Assembly: GCA_902826155.1 (NCBI GenBank)
Contig: CADEDU010000079.1
Span: 15,036 to 34,967 of the forward strand
DNA from: an uncultured beta proteobacterium
Lineage (GTDB): Bacteria; Pseudomonadota; Gammaproteobacteria; Burkholderiales; SG8-39
Direction: 5' to 3'
Length of the DNA: 19,932 bases
The first letter of the stretch is position 1; every line of letters starts with the position of its first letter. The position numbers and the translations under genes are program-made. Shown here in pieces: positions 1 through 8,058 of the stretch. A model generated the notes under the pieces. That model did not search any database. It had not been told where the DNA came from and saw only the letters and a program-made list of their open reading frames with translations.

Positions 1-404
1 AGCAGCCAGACGGCAACCAGCGCGATCAGCAGGCCGATGAGTTTGGCCGGCGTGAGGGACTCGCCCAGAAATACCACCGCCAGGATCGCCGTCAGCACGA
101 AGCTGAGCCGAAAGACCGGCGCGTTGATGCTCACATGGCCGTCGCGCAGGCTCTGCGCGAAGTTATAGAAGCCGGTGAACGCGAACATGCCGGCGAGCAC
201 CCCCCACAGCGCGGCGAGGTTGAACACGAGCGTGCCCGAGGCGATGCCATACAAGGTGACCAGCACGCCGTAGCAGCTCGACTGCACCATGAACAGCCGG
301 TGGGTCGGCACGCCGAGCATGGCCGCGCGCTTGTAGACGAGGTCGGAGATGCCGAACAGGACCAGCGCGCCGAGCGACAGCAGGATATGGGGTTCGAGAC
401 TCAT
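1..404 (-). CDS. EamA/DMT-family membrane transporter, N-terminal part (cut by window edge)
   Basis: Reading the minus strand from the ATG at 404-402 gives an open frame of 134 codons that runs off the left edge with no stop, so only the N-terminal part is present. It starts MSLEPHILLSLGALVLFGIS and is very hydrophobic, with about four predicted membrane helices in the visible part (near residues 5-22, 34-52, 58-76 and 94-112) and a fifth starting at the edge. The segment 'NAPVFRLSFVLTAILAVVFL' followed by GESL is typical of the end of an EamA repeat, where a helix is followed by a Gly-Glu turn. EamA proteins of the drug/metabolite transporter superfamily have two such repeats of about 140 residues; the second would lie outside the window. 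No in-frame start lies upstream before a stop and no clear ribosome binding site is seen. Substrate unknown. It is divergent from the GGDEF/EAL gene. Confidence 0.75.
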   Translation of the reverse strand, partial: MSLEPHILLSLGALVLFGISDLVYKRAAMLGVPTHRLFMVQSSCYGVLVTLYGIASGTLVFNLAALWGVLAGMFAFTGFYNFAQSLRDGHVSINAPVFRLSFVLTAILAVVFLGESLTPAKLIGLLIALVAVWL

Positions 405-670
405 CGGCGTCGGGTCGTGTCCGGTCTTCGCGCTGGTTAGCTGTTGTGAGGAAAACGTGAAAGGAGCCGTCTGCTTTTCGTCAAACGCGGCTTGCAGTGT
501 GAACAAATCGAGCCGCGCCATACGATCGTTTGCGCAGGCGACACGCGGTGGGAATTTAGCAACAGTCGGATATTCGAGCGCGATCGACACTCATTTGATT
601 CGTAACCTCCCTGCTCAGATCGTGCGCAGTTTTGCACACCTGCCGCCCGTCAGCCCCAGCTAGACCGACA

Positions 671-3112
671 ATGAACTGGTCGCGGTCGAACGCCATCGCG
701 AATTGGGCGCGTACCCTGCAGGGCCGCATCGTGCTGTTTTTCGTCGGCCTGATCCTGCTGATCCAGACCGGGGCGTACTTCGCCATGGACCGTGCCCGGC
801 AGAACGTGGCGCGCGAGGAGGTGGAGCGCCAGCTCGACGTCGGCATCCGTGTGTTCCAGCGTGTGATGGGGCAGGACCGGCGCCAGTTTGAACAGGCGAC
901 CGCGGCGCTCGCCGTCGACGCGGAATTCCAGCGTGTCCTGGGCGACAAGCGCTTCGATGCCTCCGCCCTCGCGTTGCAGCCGTTCAGCGAGCGCCTCGGG
1001 GCCACGACGCTTCAGTTGGTCGCCAATGACGGCTCGCTGCTCGGCGCTGCGCCCTCGTTGGGACGTGCCGGCGATCCATTCCCGAGAGCCGCTTTGCTGG
1101 AACGCTCACGCATCGAGGGCAAGGCCTCGGCGGTCGAGTTGCTGGCGGACGGCCGGCCCTATCAGCTGGTCGCGGTACCGGTGCACGGGTCGGGGCGCGT
1201 GGCCTGGCTGGTCGCGGGCTATCTGCTGGGCGAGCCGCGTGCCCGCGGCATCGAAGCGCTGACCGAGCTGCGCATCGCCTTCTGGCGCCGCAGCGGTCGC
1301 GAAGACTGGACTCTGGTGGCCGCGACCTTCGAACCGAACGAGCACTGGCCGCTGGCCAACGCCATGCATGCCGCGCTGCCACGCACCGCCAAGGGCAAGT
1401 TCGCCTCGACCCTGTACGTCGATGTGAGCGGCCGGCCGTACCAGTCACGCGTCGTGCCGCTCAGTCAGGACGAAACCGGACCGGTGGTCGTGGCCTCGCT
1501 GCATCGCTCGATCGAAGTCTCGCTGCAGCCGTTCGAGGCGCTCGGCCGGATGTTCCTCGCGCTCGGGGCGCTGGCGGTGCTGCTGTTTGCCGCGGGCGGA
1601 TGGCTGATCGCCGGCGAGATCAGCCGGCCGGTGAACGATCTGGTGCGCGTCGCCGATCGCATGCGCGCGGGTGACTACTCGGCCGCCCCGCCGATCGAAT
1701 CGAGCGGTGAGATCGCGCGGCTGGCCGAAAGTATCGACCACATGCGCAGCGCGATCGCCGAGCGCGAGGCGCGCATCCTGCGCTTCGCGTTCAACGACGA
1801 GCTCACCGGGTTGGCCAATCGGGCCGGCCTGATCGATCGGTTGGTGCCTGCGCTGCAGCTGGCGCAGGCGATGCGCCAGCCGGTTGCGGTGGCGGTGATG
1901 AACCTCGATCGCTTCAACAGCATCAACGACGTGCTGGGCTTCGATTTCGGCGATCGCATCCTGCGCGAAGTCGGGCAACGGCTCAACGCGCTCTATGGCG
2001 CACGCGGCACGCTGGCTCGACTGGGCGCTGACGAGTTCGCGTTGTTCATTGCCAACGCCACGCCGGAGATGACCGTGGAGGCGTGCCGCGAACTGGCCCG
2101 ATCGCTCGAGCATCCGATCCACATCGACCAGCATGCGATCGACGTGGCGATGAGCGTCGGCGTGGCGGGCTTTCCCGAGCACGGCGATAACCCCGAAACG
2201 TTGCTGCATGGGGCCAGCGTGGCGATGTACAGCGCCAAGCGCGCGCGTGCCGGCATCACGGTGTTCGACCCGAGCCAGGTTCAGGCCAAGGAGAATCAGC
2301 TCTCGATGCTATCGGCGCTGCGTCGCGCGATCCAGCAGGGCGAACTGGAGCTCTACTACCAGCCGAAAGTCGACGTCGCGACCGAGCGGCTCACCGGCGC
2401 CGAGGCACTGGTGCGCTGGATCCATCCGGAGCGCGGCAGCATCGCGCCGTACGAGTTCGTGCCGTTCCTGGAGCAGACCGGCCATATCCGCGAACTCACG
2501 CGCTGGGCGTTGGCCGAGGTGACGCAGCAGACCGCGCAGTGGTTCCGCGCCGGTCGCAGGATGGTGGTCTCGGTGAACATCTCGGTGCGCGACCTGCTCG
2601 ACGCCAGCTTGCCGCAGACGGTGGCCGATCTGCTTGCCACGCACGCGTTGCCGGCTTCGTGCCTGTGTCTGGAGCTCACCGAGTCGGCGTTCATGGAAGA
2701 TCCCGATAGTGCACTGGCCACTGCGCGTCGGCTCAACGAGATCGGCGTGCGGCTGGCGATCGACGACTACGGCACCGGTTACTCGTCGCTCTCGTATATC
2801 CAGCAGCTGCCGGTGCAGGAGATGAAAATCGACCGCACCTTCCTGCGCGGTCTGGTGGGTAGCCGCGACAACCGCAAGATCGTGCGCTCGACAGTGGAAC
2901 TGGGACGCAGCCTCGGTCTGGATGTCACGGCCGAAGGCGTCGAGGACCGCGCCGCGCTCGAGGTACTGCGCAAGATGGGTTGCAAGACCGCTCAGGGCTA
3001 TCTGTTCGCCAAACCGTTGGGCGTAGCGGACTTCGAACAGTGGATCGACGCCCACTTCGTCAGTCGCATCGGCGAGCGACGCGCCGCGACCGGAAGCACG
3101 GCTGCGGCGTAG
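671..3112 (+). CDS. Membrane GGDEF-EAL cyclic-di-GMP protein with periplasmic sensor domain
   Basis: An 813-residue inner-membrane signalling protein. The N-terminus has a membrane helix (about residues 18-38), a periplasmic region of about 250 residues resembling a double Cache sensor, a second helix (about 294-315), a HAMP segment (about 316-370), a GGDEF domain (about 371-535) and an EAL domain (about 545-795). The GGDEF signature reads GADEF at 452-456, and no RxxD inhibitory site precedes it (residues 443 and 446 are both Gly), so cyclase activity is doubtful. The EAL domain keeps its catalytic set: EAL at 578-580, Asn636, Glu671, the Asp pair 698-699 in DDYGTG, Lys719, Glu755 and Gln775. 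It is therefore predicted to be a c-di-GMP phosphodiesterase, with the GGDEF domain possibly sensing GTP. ATG 671 is chosen because upstream in-frame starts are poor (TTG 632) and the next ATG (785) would delete the first helix. No strong ribosome binding site. It looks transcribed alone. Confidence 0.93.
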   Translation: MNWSRSNAIANWARTLQGRIVLFFVGLILLIQTGAYFAMDRARQNVAREEVERQLDVGIRVFQRVMGQDRRQFEQATAALAVDAEFQRVLGDKRFDASALALQPFSERLGATTLQLVANDGSLLGAAPSLGRAGDPFPRAALLERSRIEGKASAVELLADGRPYQLVAVPVHGSGRVAWLVAGYLLGEPRARGIEALTELRIAFWRRSGREDWTLVAATFEPNEHWPLANAMHAALPRTAKGKFASTLYVDVSGRPYQSRVVPLSQDETGPVVVASLHRSIEVSLQPFEALGRMFLALGALAVLLFAAGGWLIAGEISRPVNDLVRVADRMRAGDYSAAPPIESSGEIARLAESIDHMRSAIAEREARILRFAFNDELTGLANRAGLIDRLVPALQLAQAMRQPVAVAVMNLDRFNSINDVLGFDFGDRILREVGQRLNALYGARGTLARLGADEFALFIANATPEMTVEACRELARSLEHPIHIDQHAIDVAMSVGVAGFPEHGDNPETLLHGASVAMYSAKRARAGITVFDPSQVQAKENQLSMLSALRRAIQQGELELYYQPKVDVATERLTGAEALVRWIHPERGSIAPYEFVPFLEQTGHIRELTRWALAEVTQQTAQWFRAGRRMVVSVNISVRDLLDASLPQTVADLLATHALPASCLCLELTESAFMEDPDSALATARRLNEIGVRLAIDDYGTGYSSLSYIQQLPVQEMKIDRTFLRGLVGSRDNRKIVRSTVELGRSLGLDVTAEGVEDRAALEVLRKMGCKTAQGYLFAKPLGVADFEQWIDAHFVSRIGERRAATGSTAAA

Positions 3113-3145
3113 CACGAAGCGAGCCGCCGCCGAGGTGGGCTGGCA

Positions 3146-3162
3146 CCCGCGCTCGCCGCGGG
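3146..3162 (+). terminator. Weak hairpin after the GGDEF-EAL gene
   Basis: A perfect 6-bp stem (CCCGCG / CGCGGG) with a 5-base loop lies 33 bases after the stop codon of the c-di-GMP gene. Flanking GAGG and CCTC could add imperfect pairing. No T tract follows, so this is at best a weak or Rho-assisted terminator; it may also be chance pairing in GC-rich DNA. Confidence 0.25.
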
Positions 3163-3214
3163 CCTCCACTCGCGATGCGGTGAAGTAGACTTCAGCGATC
3201 GCCTGAGGCGCGTG

Positions 3215-3233
3215 CGTGAGTGGATCACTCGCG
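3215..3233 (+). promoter_or_regulatory. Inverted repeat covering the GTG start of the first molybdopterin subunit
   Basis: CGTGAGTG (3215-3222), a 3-base loop GAT, and CACTCGCG (3226-3233) pair over 8 positions with one G-U pair. The proposed GTG start (3220-3222) lies inside the stem. In mRNA this could hide the start codon, or the real start could be the GTG at 3253. It could also be an operator. This is seen in sequence only; function is inference. Confidence 0.3.
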
Positions 3234-5691
3234 TGTGCAAGCACTGATCGCCGTGAGTTCTCCCTCCGCAAATTCCTTCATCGACCGCCGCGCCGGGACG
3301 GGTTACGTCGGCCGCTCGATCACGCGTGTCGAGGACGAGCGCCTGCTCCGCGGAAACGGTGCGTTCGTCGCTGACGTTCCGCTGCGCGACGCGGCGCACA
3401 TGGTGGTGCTGCGCGCCATCCATCCGCACGCCGAGGTGCGAGGCGTCGATCTCGCCGCCGCGCGCGCCGGCGCAGGCGTGTTGGGTGCATGGAGCGGCGT
3501 CGACATCCAGCGCGCCGGCCTGGGCGGCATTCCGTGGGAACTGCGTCCGCCTGTGCCGCCTGGCACTTCCACCGATTCGTTGCCGCCGCAAGGCGATCCG
3601 TCGGTCGCGCCGCCGCAGCCGTTGCTCGCGCTCGATGTCGTGCGCTATCAGGGCGAACCGGTGGCGATCGTCGTCGCGGAATCGTTGGCCCAGGCGCTCG
3701 ATGCCGTCGAGCGCATCGTCGTCGACTACGCTCCCCGCGCCGCGTTGATGCGTGCACGTGAGGCTATGCGCGATGAAGCGCCATTGTTGTGGCCGCAGTT
3801 CACGCGCAATACGTGCTTCAGCCTGCGTGTGGGCGATGTGGTCGGCACGGATGTCGCGTTCGCGGGGGCTGCGCATCGCGTCGATCTGTCGATCGACATC
3901 CCGCGGCTGGTGCAGAACCCGATCGAAACGCGCGGCTATGTCGGACAGTACGACGCGGCTGCCGATCGCTACACCTTGCACGTCGCGGCGGGCAAGCCAC
4001 AAACCATCGGCCGCGCGATCGCGAGCGATGTCTTGCGCATACCGAAAGACCGGGTGCGCGTCATCGCGCGCGACGTCGGCGGCGGCTTCGGCGCGAAGAA
4101 CACGCTATATGCCGAAGAAGCGCTCGTGCTGTGGGCCGCGCGCCAGATCGGCCGTCCGGTGCGCTGGATCGCTTCGCGCGCCGACGGTTTCCTGAGCGAC
4201 ATGCAGGCGCGCGACCAGTCATGCGACGCTTCGCTGGCGCTCGACGCGTCCGGCCGCATCCTGGGCATGCGCGTCACGATGACCACCAACCTTGGTGGGT
4301 ATCTCGGGCAACGGGGCGCGACGCCGCCGTCGCTGATGAGCAAGATCATCACCAGCGCCTACCAGGTGCCGGTCATCGATTATCGCGGCTACGCCGTGCA
4401 CACCAACACGGTGCCGACCTGTCCTTATCGCGGCGCGGGTGCGCCGGAGGCGATGCTCGTGATCGAGACGCTGCTCGATCGCGCCGCACGCGAGTTGAAC
4501 ATCGCGCCGGCTGAGTTGCGCAGGCGCAATCTCATTCCGGCGAGTGCGATGCCGTTTCGAACCGTGCTTGGCACCACCTACGACTCCGGCGATTTCGTCG
4601 CGAACATGCAGGCCGTCGAGGCGCTCGCCGATGTGGCCGGCTTTGCGTCGCGCAAGCAGGCGAGCGCGGCGCGTGGCCTGTTGCGGGGCCTGGGCGTTGC
4701 CAACATGATGGAAGCCTGCGGTCACGGCATCGCCGATGATGCGCGCGTGTCGTGCACGCCTGATGGTCGCGTGGCGATCCGCATCGGCACCATGTCGAAC
4801 GGCCAGTCGCACGAGACGGTGTACGCGCAAATGCTCGCCGACGCGCTGGGCATCGAGCTGGAACGGATCCGCGTGATCCAAGGCGATTCGAACGAGACGC
4901 CCGACGGCATGGGCACCGGCGCCTCGCGTTCGATGACGGTCGGTGGCAGCGCGCTGATGCGAGCGGCCGAGCGGCTGATCGACACCGGCCGCCCGATCGC
5001 CGCCGATCTGCTGGAAGTGGCGGTTAGCGATGTCGGCTACGACGCCGGTGCGTTCTCGGTGACCGGCACCGATCGGCGCGTCACGCTCGAGCAGGTGGCG
5101 GCCAAGGCGATCGAGGCGGGGGCGGCGGCCGATCGCGGACTCGAAGCTGTCGATCGCTTCGCGCCGGTCGACAGCACGTATCCCAACGGCTGCCATATCG
5201 CTGAAGTCGAGATCGATCCGGATACTGGTGTCGTCAGGCTGATCGGCTATGCCATGGCGCAGGACGTGGGGCGCGCGCTCAATCCGATGGTGGTCGAGGG
5301 GCAGCTCGCGGGCGGTGTGACGCAGGGCGTGGGGCAGGCGCTCCTCGAACGTGCCGTGTTCGACGATCAGAGCGGTCAACTGCTCAGCGGCTCGTTCATG
5401 GATTACGCCATGCCGCGCGCCGACGACGTGCCCGCGTTCGCGACGACGATCCTCGAAGTGCCATGCCGCCACAACCCGATGGGGATCAAATCCTGCGGCG
5501 AGGCGGGCGCCATCGCGGCGCCGGCCGCAGTGTTGAACGCGATCCTCGATGCGCTGTGGCCGCTGGGCGTGCGCCAAGTCCCGCTGCCGGCGACGCCTGA
5601 GGCGATTCACCGTGCGATCGCGCAAGCAAGTCGAGATGGCGATCGCGAGCAGGGTCGAACGGCCACACGCGCGCAGGGGCGCGGTTCGTGA
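3220..5691 (+). CDS. Xanthine dehydrogenase/CoxL-family molybdopterin-binding large subunit (copy 1)
   Basis: An 823-residue protein matching the full length of molybdenum-hydroxylase large subunits, which carry the molybdopterin-cytosine-dinucleotide cofactor and hydroxylate aldehydes, purines, N-heterocycles or oxidise CO. The N-terminal a/b-hammerhead domain begins YVGRSITRVEDERLLRGNG; a VRYQGEPVAIVVAE segment ends it. The cofactor motif GGGFG is at 287-291, the active-site loop reads PYRGAGAPEA from 402, and the C-terminal catalytic Glu is Glu761 in SCGEAG. The loop lacks the AYxCSFR signature of form I CO dehydrogenase, so CO is not a supported substrate. Two motif variants stand out: PYRGAGA instead of the usual AYRGAGR, and NGQSHET where most relatives have GQG. 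The start is uncertain: GTG 3220 or in-frame GTG 3253, both without a good ribosome binding site. It shares a stop-start overlap with the next gene. No small [2Fe-2S] or FAD subunit is adjacent. Confidence 0.9.
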   Translation: MDHSRVQALIAVSSPSANSFIDRRAGTGYVGRSITRVEDERLLRGNGAFVADVPLRDAAHMVVLRAIHPHAEVRGVDLAAARAGAGVLGAWSGVDIQRAGLGGIPWELRPPVPPGTSTDSLPPQGDPSVAPPQPLLALDVVRYQGEPVAIVVAESLAQALDAVERIVVDYAPRAALMRAREAMRDEAPLLWPQFTRNTCFSLRVGDVVGTDVAFAGAAHRVDLSIDIPRLVQNPIETRGYVGQYDAAADRYTLHVAAGKPQTIGRAIASDVLRIPKDRVRVIARDVGGGFGAKNTLYAEEALVLWAARQIGRPVRWIASRADGFLSDMQARDQSCDASLALDASGRILGMRVTMTTNLGGYLGQRGATPPSLMSKIITSAYQVPVIDYRGYAVHTNTVPTCPYRGAGAPEAMLVIETLLDRAARELNIAPAELRRRNLIPASAMPFRTVLGTTYDSGDFVANMQAVEALADVAGFASRKQASAARGLLRGLGVANMMEACGHGIADDARVSCTPDGRVAIRIGTMSNGQSHETVYAQMLADALGIELERIRVIQGDSNETPDGMGTGASRSMTVGGSALMRAAERLIDTGRPIAADLLEVAVSDVGYDAGAFSVTGTDRRVTLEQVAAKAIEAGAAADRGLEAVDRFAPVDSTYPNGCHIAEVEIDPDTGVVRLIGYAMAQDVGRALNPMVVEGQLAGGVTQGVGQALLERAVFDDQSGQLLSGSFMDYAMPRADDVPAFATTILEVPCRHNPMGIKSCGEAGAIAAPAAVLNAILDALWPLGVRQVPLPATPEAIHRAIAQASRDGDREQGRTATRAQGRGS

Positions 5692-8009
5692 TGCGCATCG
5701 GCGATCCGCTCAAGCGTCTGGAAGACCCCGATCTGCTGCGCGGGCGCGGGCGGTTCATCGACGATCTGTCTCTGCCGGAAATGCTGCACGCTGCGTTCGT
5801 TCGCAGTGCACACGCGCATGCGCTGATCCGTAGCGTCGATACGGCGGCAGCACGCGCGTTGCCCGGCGTGCACGCGGTGCTCACGCTCGCCGATCTCCGC
5901 CCGCACCTGCGCACCGAGCGGCTGGTAGTCGGGTTGCCCAGCCCCAGCTACAAGCAGGACGTCAACCGCCCCGTGCTCGCCACTGCGGAGGTCGTGCATG
6001 TCGGCGAACCGATCGCGATCGTGCTGGCCGAGAGCCGCTATCTGGCCGAAGACGCCGCGGCGCTGATCGCGATCGACTACGAGCCGCTGCCCGCGGTGGC
6101 CGACTGTCGCGACGCGCTAGCAGCCGACGCGCCGCGCGTGCATCGTGCGGGTACGCACAACCTGCTGGCCGAAATCGACATGCAGTTCGGCGATGTCGAT
6201 CGTGCGTTCACCCAGGCACCGCACGTGTTCCGCGAGGCGCTGTGGCAGCACCGCGGCGGCGGTCATTCGATCGAGTGCCGCGGCAGCGTCGCTGCGTATG
6301 ATCGATTCGCCGATCAGCTCACGCTGTGGAGTTCCACGCAGATGCCGCATGCCGCGCGGCAGATCCTGTGCGATCTGCTCGGTCGCGACGAGAACGGTGT
6401 GCGCGTGATCACGCCGGATGTCGGCGGCGGCTTCGGTCCGAAGCTGGTGTTCTATCCCGAGGATGCCGCTGTTGCGCTGGCGGCGCTCATGCTGGAGCGC
6501 CCGGTGAAGTGGATCGAAGACCGGCTCGAACATTTCGTCGGCAGCGTGCAGGAGCGCGACCAATATTGGGAGGTCGAAATCGCCGTCGATGGCGATGCGC
6601 GCGTGCTCGGTGTGCGCGGCACGATGATCCACGACCATGGCGCCTACACCGCACGCGGGGTCAATCTGCCGTTCGAATCGGCGCAGACGGTCACGTTGCC
6701 GTACGAGATCCCCGCCTACCGGCTGCTGGTGAAGGTCGCGCTTACCAACAAGACGCCGGTGGCACCGGTGCGTGGCGCCGGTCAGCCGCAAGGCGTGTTC
6801 GCGATGGAACGCCTGCTCGATCGTGTAGCGCGCGAGCTGCGGCTCGATCGCGCCGAAGTGCGCGCCCGAAATCTGGTTCGCGCCGAGACCATGCCGCGCG
6901 CCAAACCGCTGAAGACACGCGGCGGCATGCAAGTCGTGCTCGACAGCGGCGACTATCCGCGCTGCCAGCACGACGCGTTGACGAAGATCGACTGGTCGGG
7001 CTTTCGCGCGCGGCAGCAGGCGGCGCGTGCGCAAGGCCGCTATCTCGGTATCGGGCTGGCGAATTTCGTGAAAGGCACCGGGCGCGGGCCGTTCGAAGCG
7101 GTAACGGTGCGCGTGGGGCCGTCGGGCAAAGTCCATGTGTACACCGGTGCCGCTGCGATGGGGCAGGGCACGCGCTCGATGCTGGCGCAAGTGGTGGCGA
7201 CCGAACTCGGTGGTGATCCGGCCAATGTCACGGTCACCGCCGGTGACACTGCGTCAATGGCCATGGGCCTTGGCGGATTCAACAGCCGGCAGGCCGTGAT
7301 GGCGGGCACCTCTGCGCATCTGGCCGCGACGAAGGTGCGCGACAAGGCGCTCGCGATCGCGGCCGAGATCATCGAAGCGGCCCCGGCCGATCTCGAACTC
7401 GTCGGCGCCGCGGTTCGCCTGCGTGGTGTGCCCGAGAAGAGCGTGGGGCTGGCGCAGATCGCCAAGGGCGTCGGCGGCACGGCGGGTTTCAAGCTGCCCG
7501 GCGGCATCGAACCGGGCCTGGAGGCCACCGAGCATCCGGTGATGGACGACATGGCCTACGCCAACGGCAGCGCGGCGGCCGAAGTCGAGGTCGACATCGG
7601 CACCGGGCAGGTGATCGTGCACCGGTTCGTGATCGTTCACGACTGCGGTCGCATGATCAATCCGCTGCTGGTCGACGGACAGGTGATCGGCGGTGCAGCG
7701 CACGGCATTGGCAACGCGCTGTTCGAGTGGATGGGTTTCGACGCCGCGGGGCAACCGGTTACGGGCACGCTCGGCGAGTACCTGCTGGTGAGCGCGCCGG
7801 AGATGCCGCGCATCGAGATCGCGCATCACGAGTCGCCGACACCGCTCAATCCGCTTGGGGTGAAAGGCGTGGGCGAATGCGGCGTGCTGCCCACGGCGCC
7901 GGCGATCGTCTCGGCGATCGAAGACGCGCTCGCGCCTTTTGGCGTCTACATCAGCGAAGCGCCGATCACGCCGCAGCGGATCGCCGAGCTGATAGCGGCG
8001 GGTCGTTGA
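5691..8009 (+). CDS. Xanthine dehydrogenase/CoxL-family molybdopterin-binding large subunit (copy 2)
   Basis: A 772-residue large subunit of the same family as its upstream neighbour but clearly diverged from it. The start ATG at 5691 shares its A with the TGA of the preceding gene, which argues for translational coupling and one transcript; an in-frame GTG at 5688 is possible but less likely. AGGGG lies about 11 bases upstream. The N-terminus (MRIGDPLKRLEDPDLLRGRG) is the usual hammerhead start. GGGFGPK is at 245-251, the active-site loop is PVRGAGQPQG (Arg361), MGQGTRSM matches the cofactor-binding GQG loop, and the catalytic Glu is Glu729 in GVGECG. No form I CO dehydrogenase signature. 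The two tandem subunits could be separate enzymes with different substrates or partners in one complex; the sequence does not decide. The stop codon lies inside a 22-bp tandem repeat, and the gene converges on dctM. Confidence 0.9.
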   Translation: MRIGDPLKRLEDPDLLRGRGRFIDDLSLPEMLHAAFVRSAHAHALIRSVDTAAARALPGVHAVLTLADLRPHLRTERLVVGLPSPSYKQDVNRPVLATAEVVHVGEPIAIVLAESRYLAEDAAALIAIDYEPLPAVADCRDALAADAPRVHRAGTHNLLAEIDMQFGDVDRAFTQAPHVFREALWQHRGGGHSIECRGSVAAYDRFADQLTLWSSTQMPHAARQILCDLLGRDENGVRVITPDVGGGFGPKLVFYPEDAAVALAALMLERPVKWIEDRLEHFVGSVQERDQYWEVEIAVDGDARVLGVRGTMIHDHGAYTARGVNLPFESAQTVTLPYEIPAYRLLVKVALTNKTPVAPVRGAGQPQGVFAMERLLDRVARELRLDRAEVRARNLVRAETMPRAKPLKTRGGMQVVLDSGDYPRCQHDALTKIDWSGFRARQQAARAQGRYLGIGLANFVKGTGRGPFEAVTVRVGPSGKVHVYTGAAAMGQGTRSMLAQVVATELGGDPANVTVTAGDTASMAMGLGGFNSRQAVMAGTSAHLAATKVRDKALAIAAEIIEAAPADLELVGAAVRLRGVPEKSVGLAQIAKGVGGTAGFKLPGGIEPGLEATEHPVMDDMAYANGSAAAEVEVDIGTGQVIVHRFVIVHDCGRMINPLLVDGQVIGGAAHGIGNALFEWMGFDAAGQPVTGTLGEYLLVSAPEMPRIEIAHHESPTPLNPLGVKGVGECGVLPTAPAIVSAIEDALAPFGVYISEAPITPQRIAELIAAGR

Positions 8010-8051
8010 GCTGCTAGCGGTGGATCGCCGAGCTGCTAGCGGCGGGTCGTT
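7986..8051. repeat. Three-copy 22-bp tandem repeat at a convergent gene junction
   Basis: Three units start at 7986, 8008 and 8030, each beginning GAGCTGMTAGCGG. The first and third differ at one base (GAGCTGATAGCGGCGGGTCG against GAGCTGCTAGCGGCGGGTCG, both followed by TT). The middle unit ends GTGGATCGCC, like the 10 bases before unit 1 apart from one base. The repeat covers the last codons and stop of the plus-strand molybdopterin subunit and stops 7 bases before the stop codon of dctM. Confidence 0.85.
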
Positions 8052-8058
8052 GATCTGA

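Noticed and set aside
405..670. Sigma-70 promoter for the GGDEF-EAL gene
   Set aside because: TTGCGC near 530 with a 17-base spacer leads only to a poor -10 match; no pair was good enough to list.
3220..8009. Aerobic carbon monoxide dehydrogenase
   Set aside because: Neither tandem subunit has the AYxCSFR active-site signature of form I CoxL, and coxM and coxS are missing.
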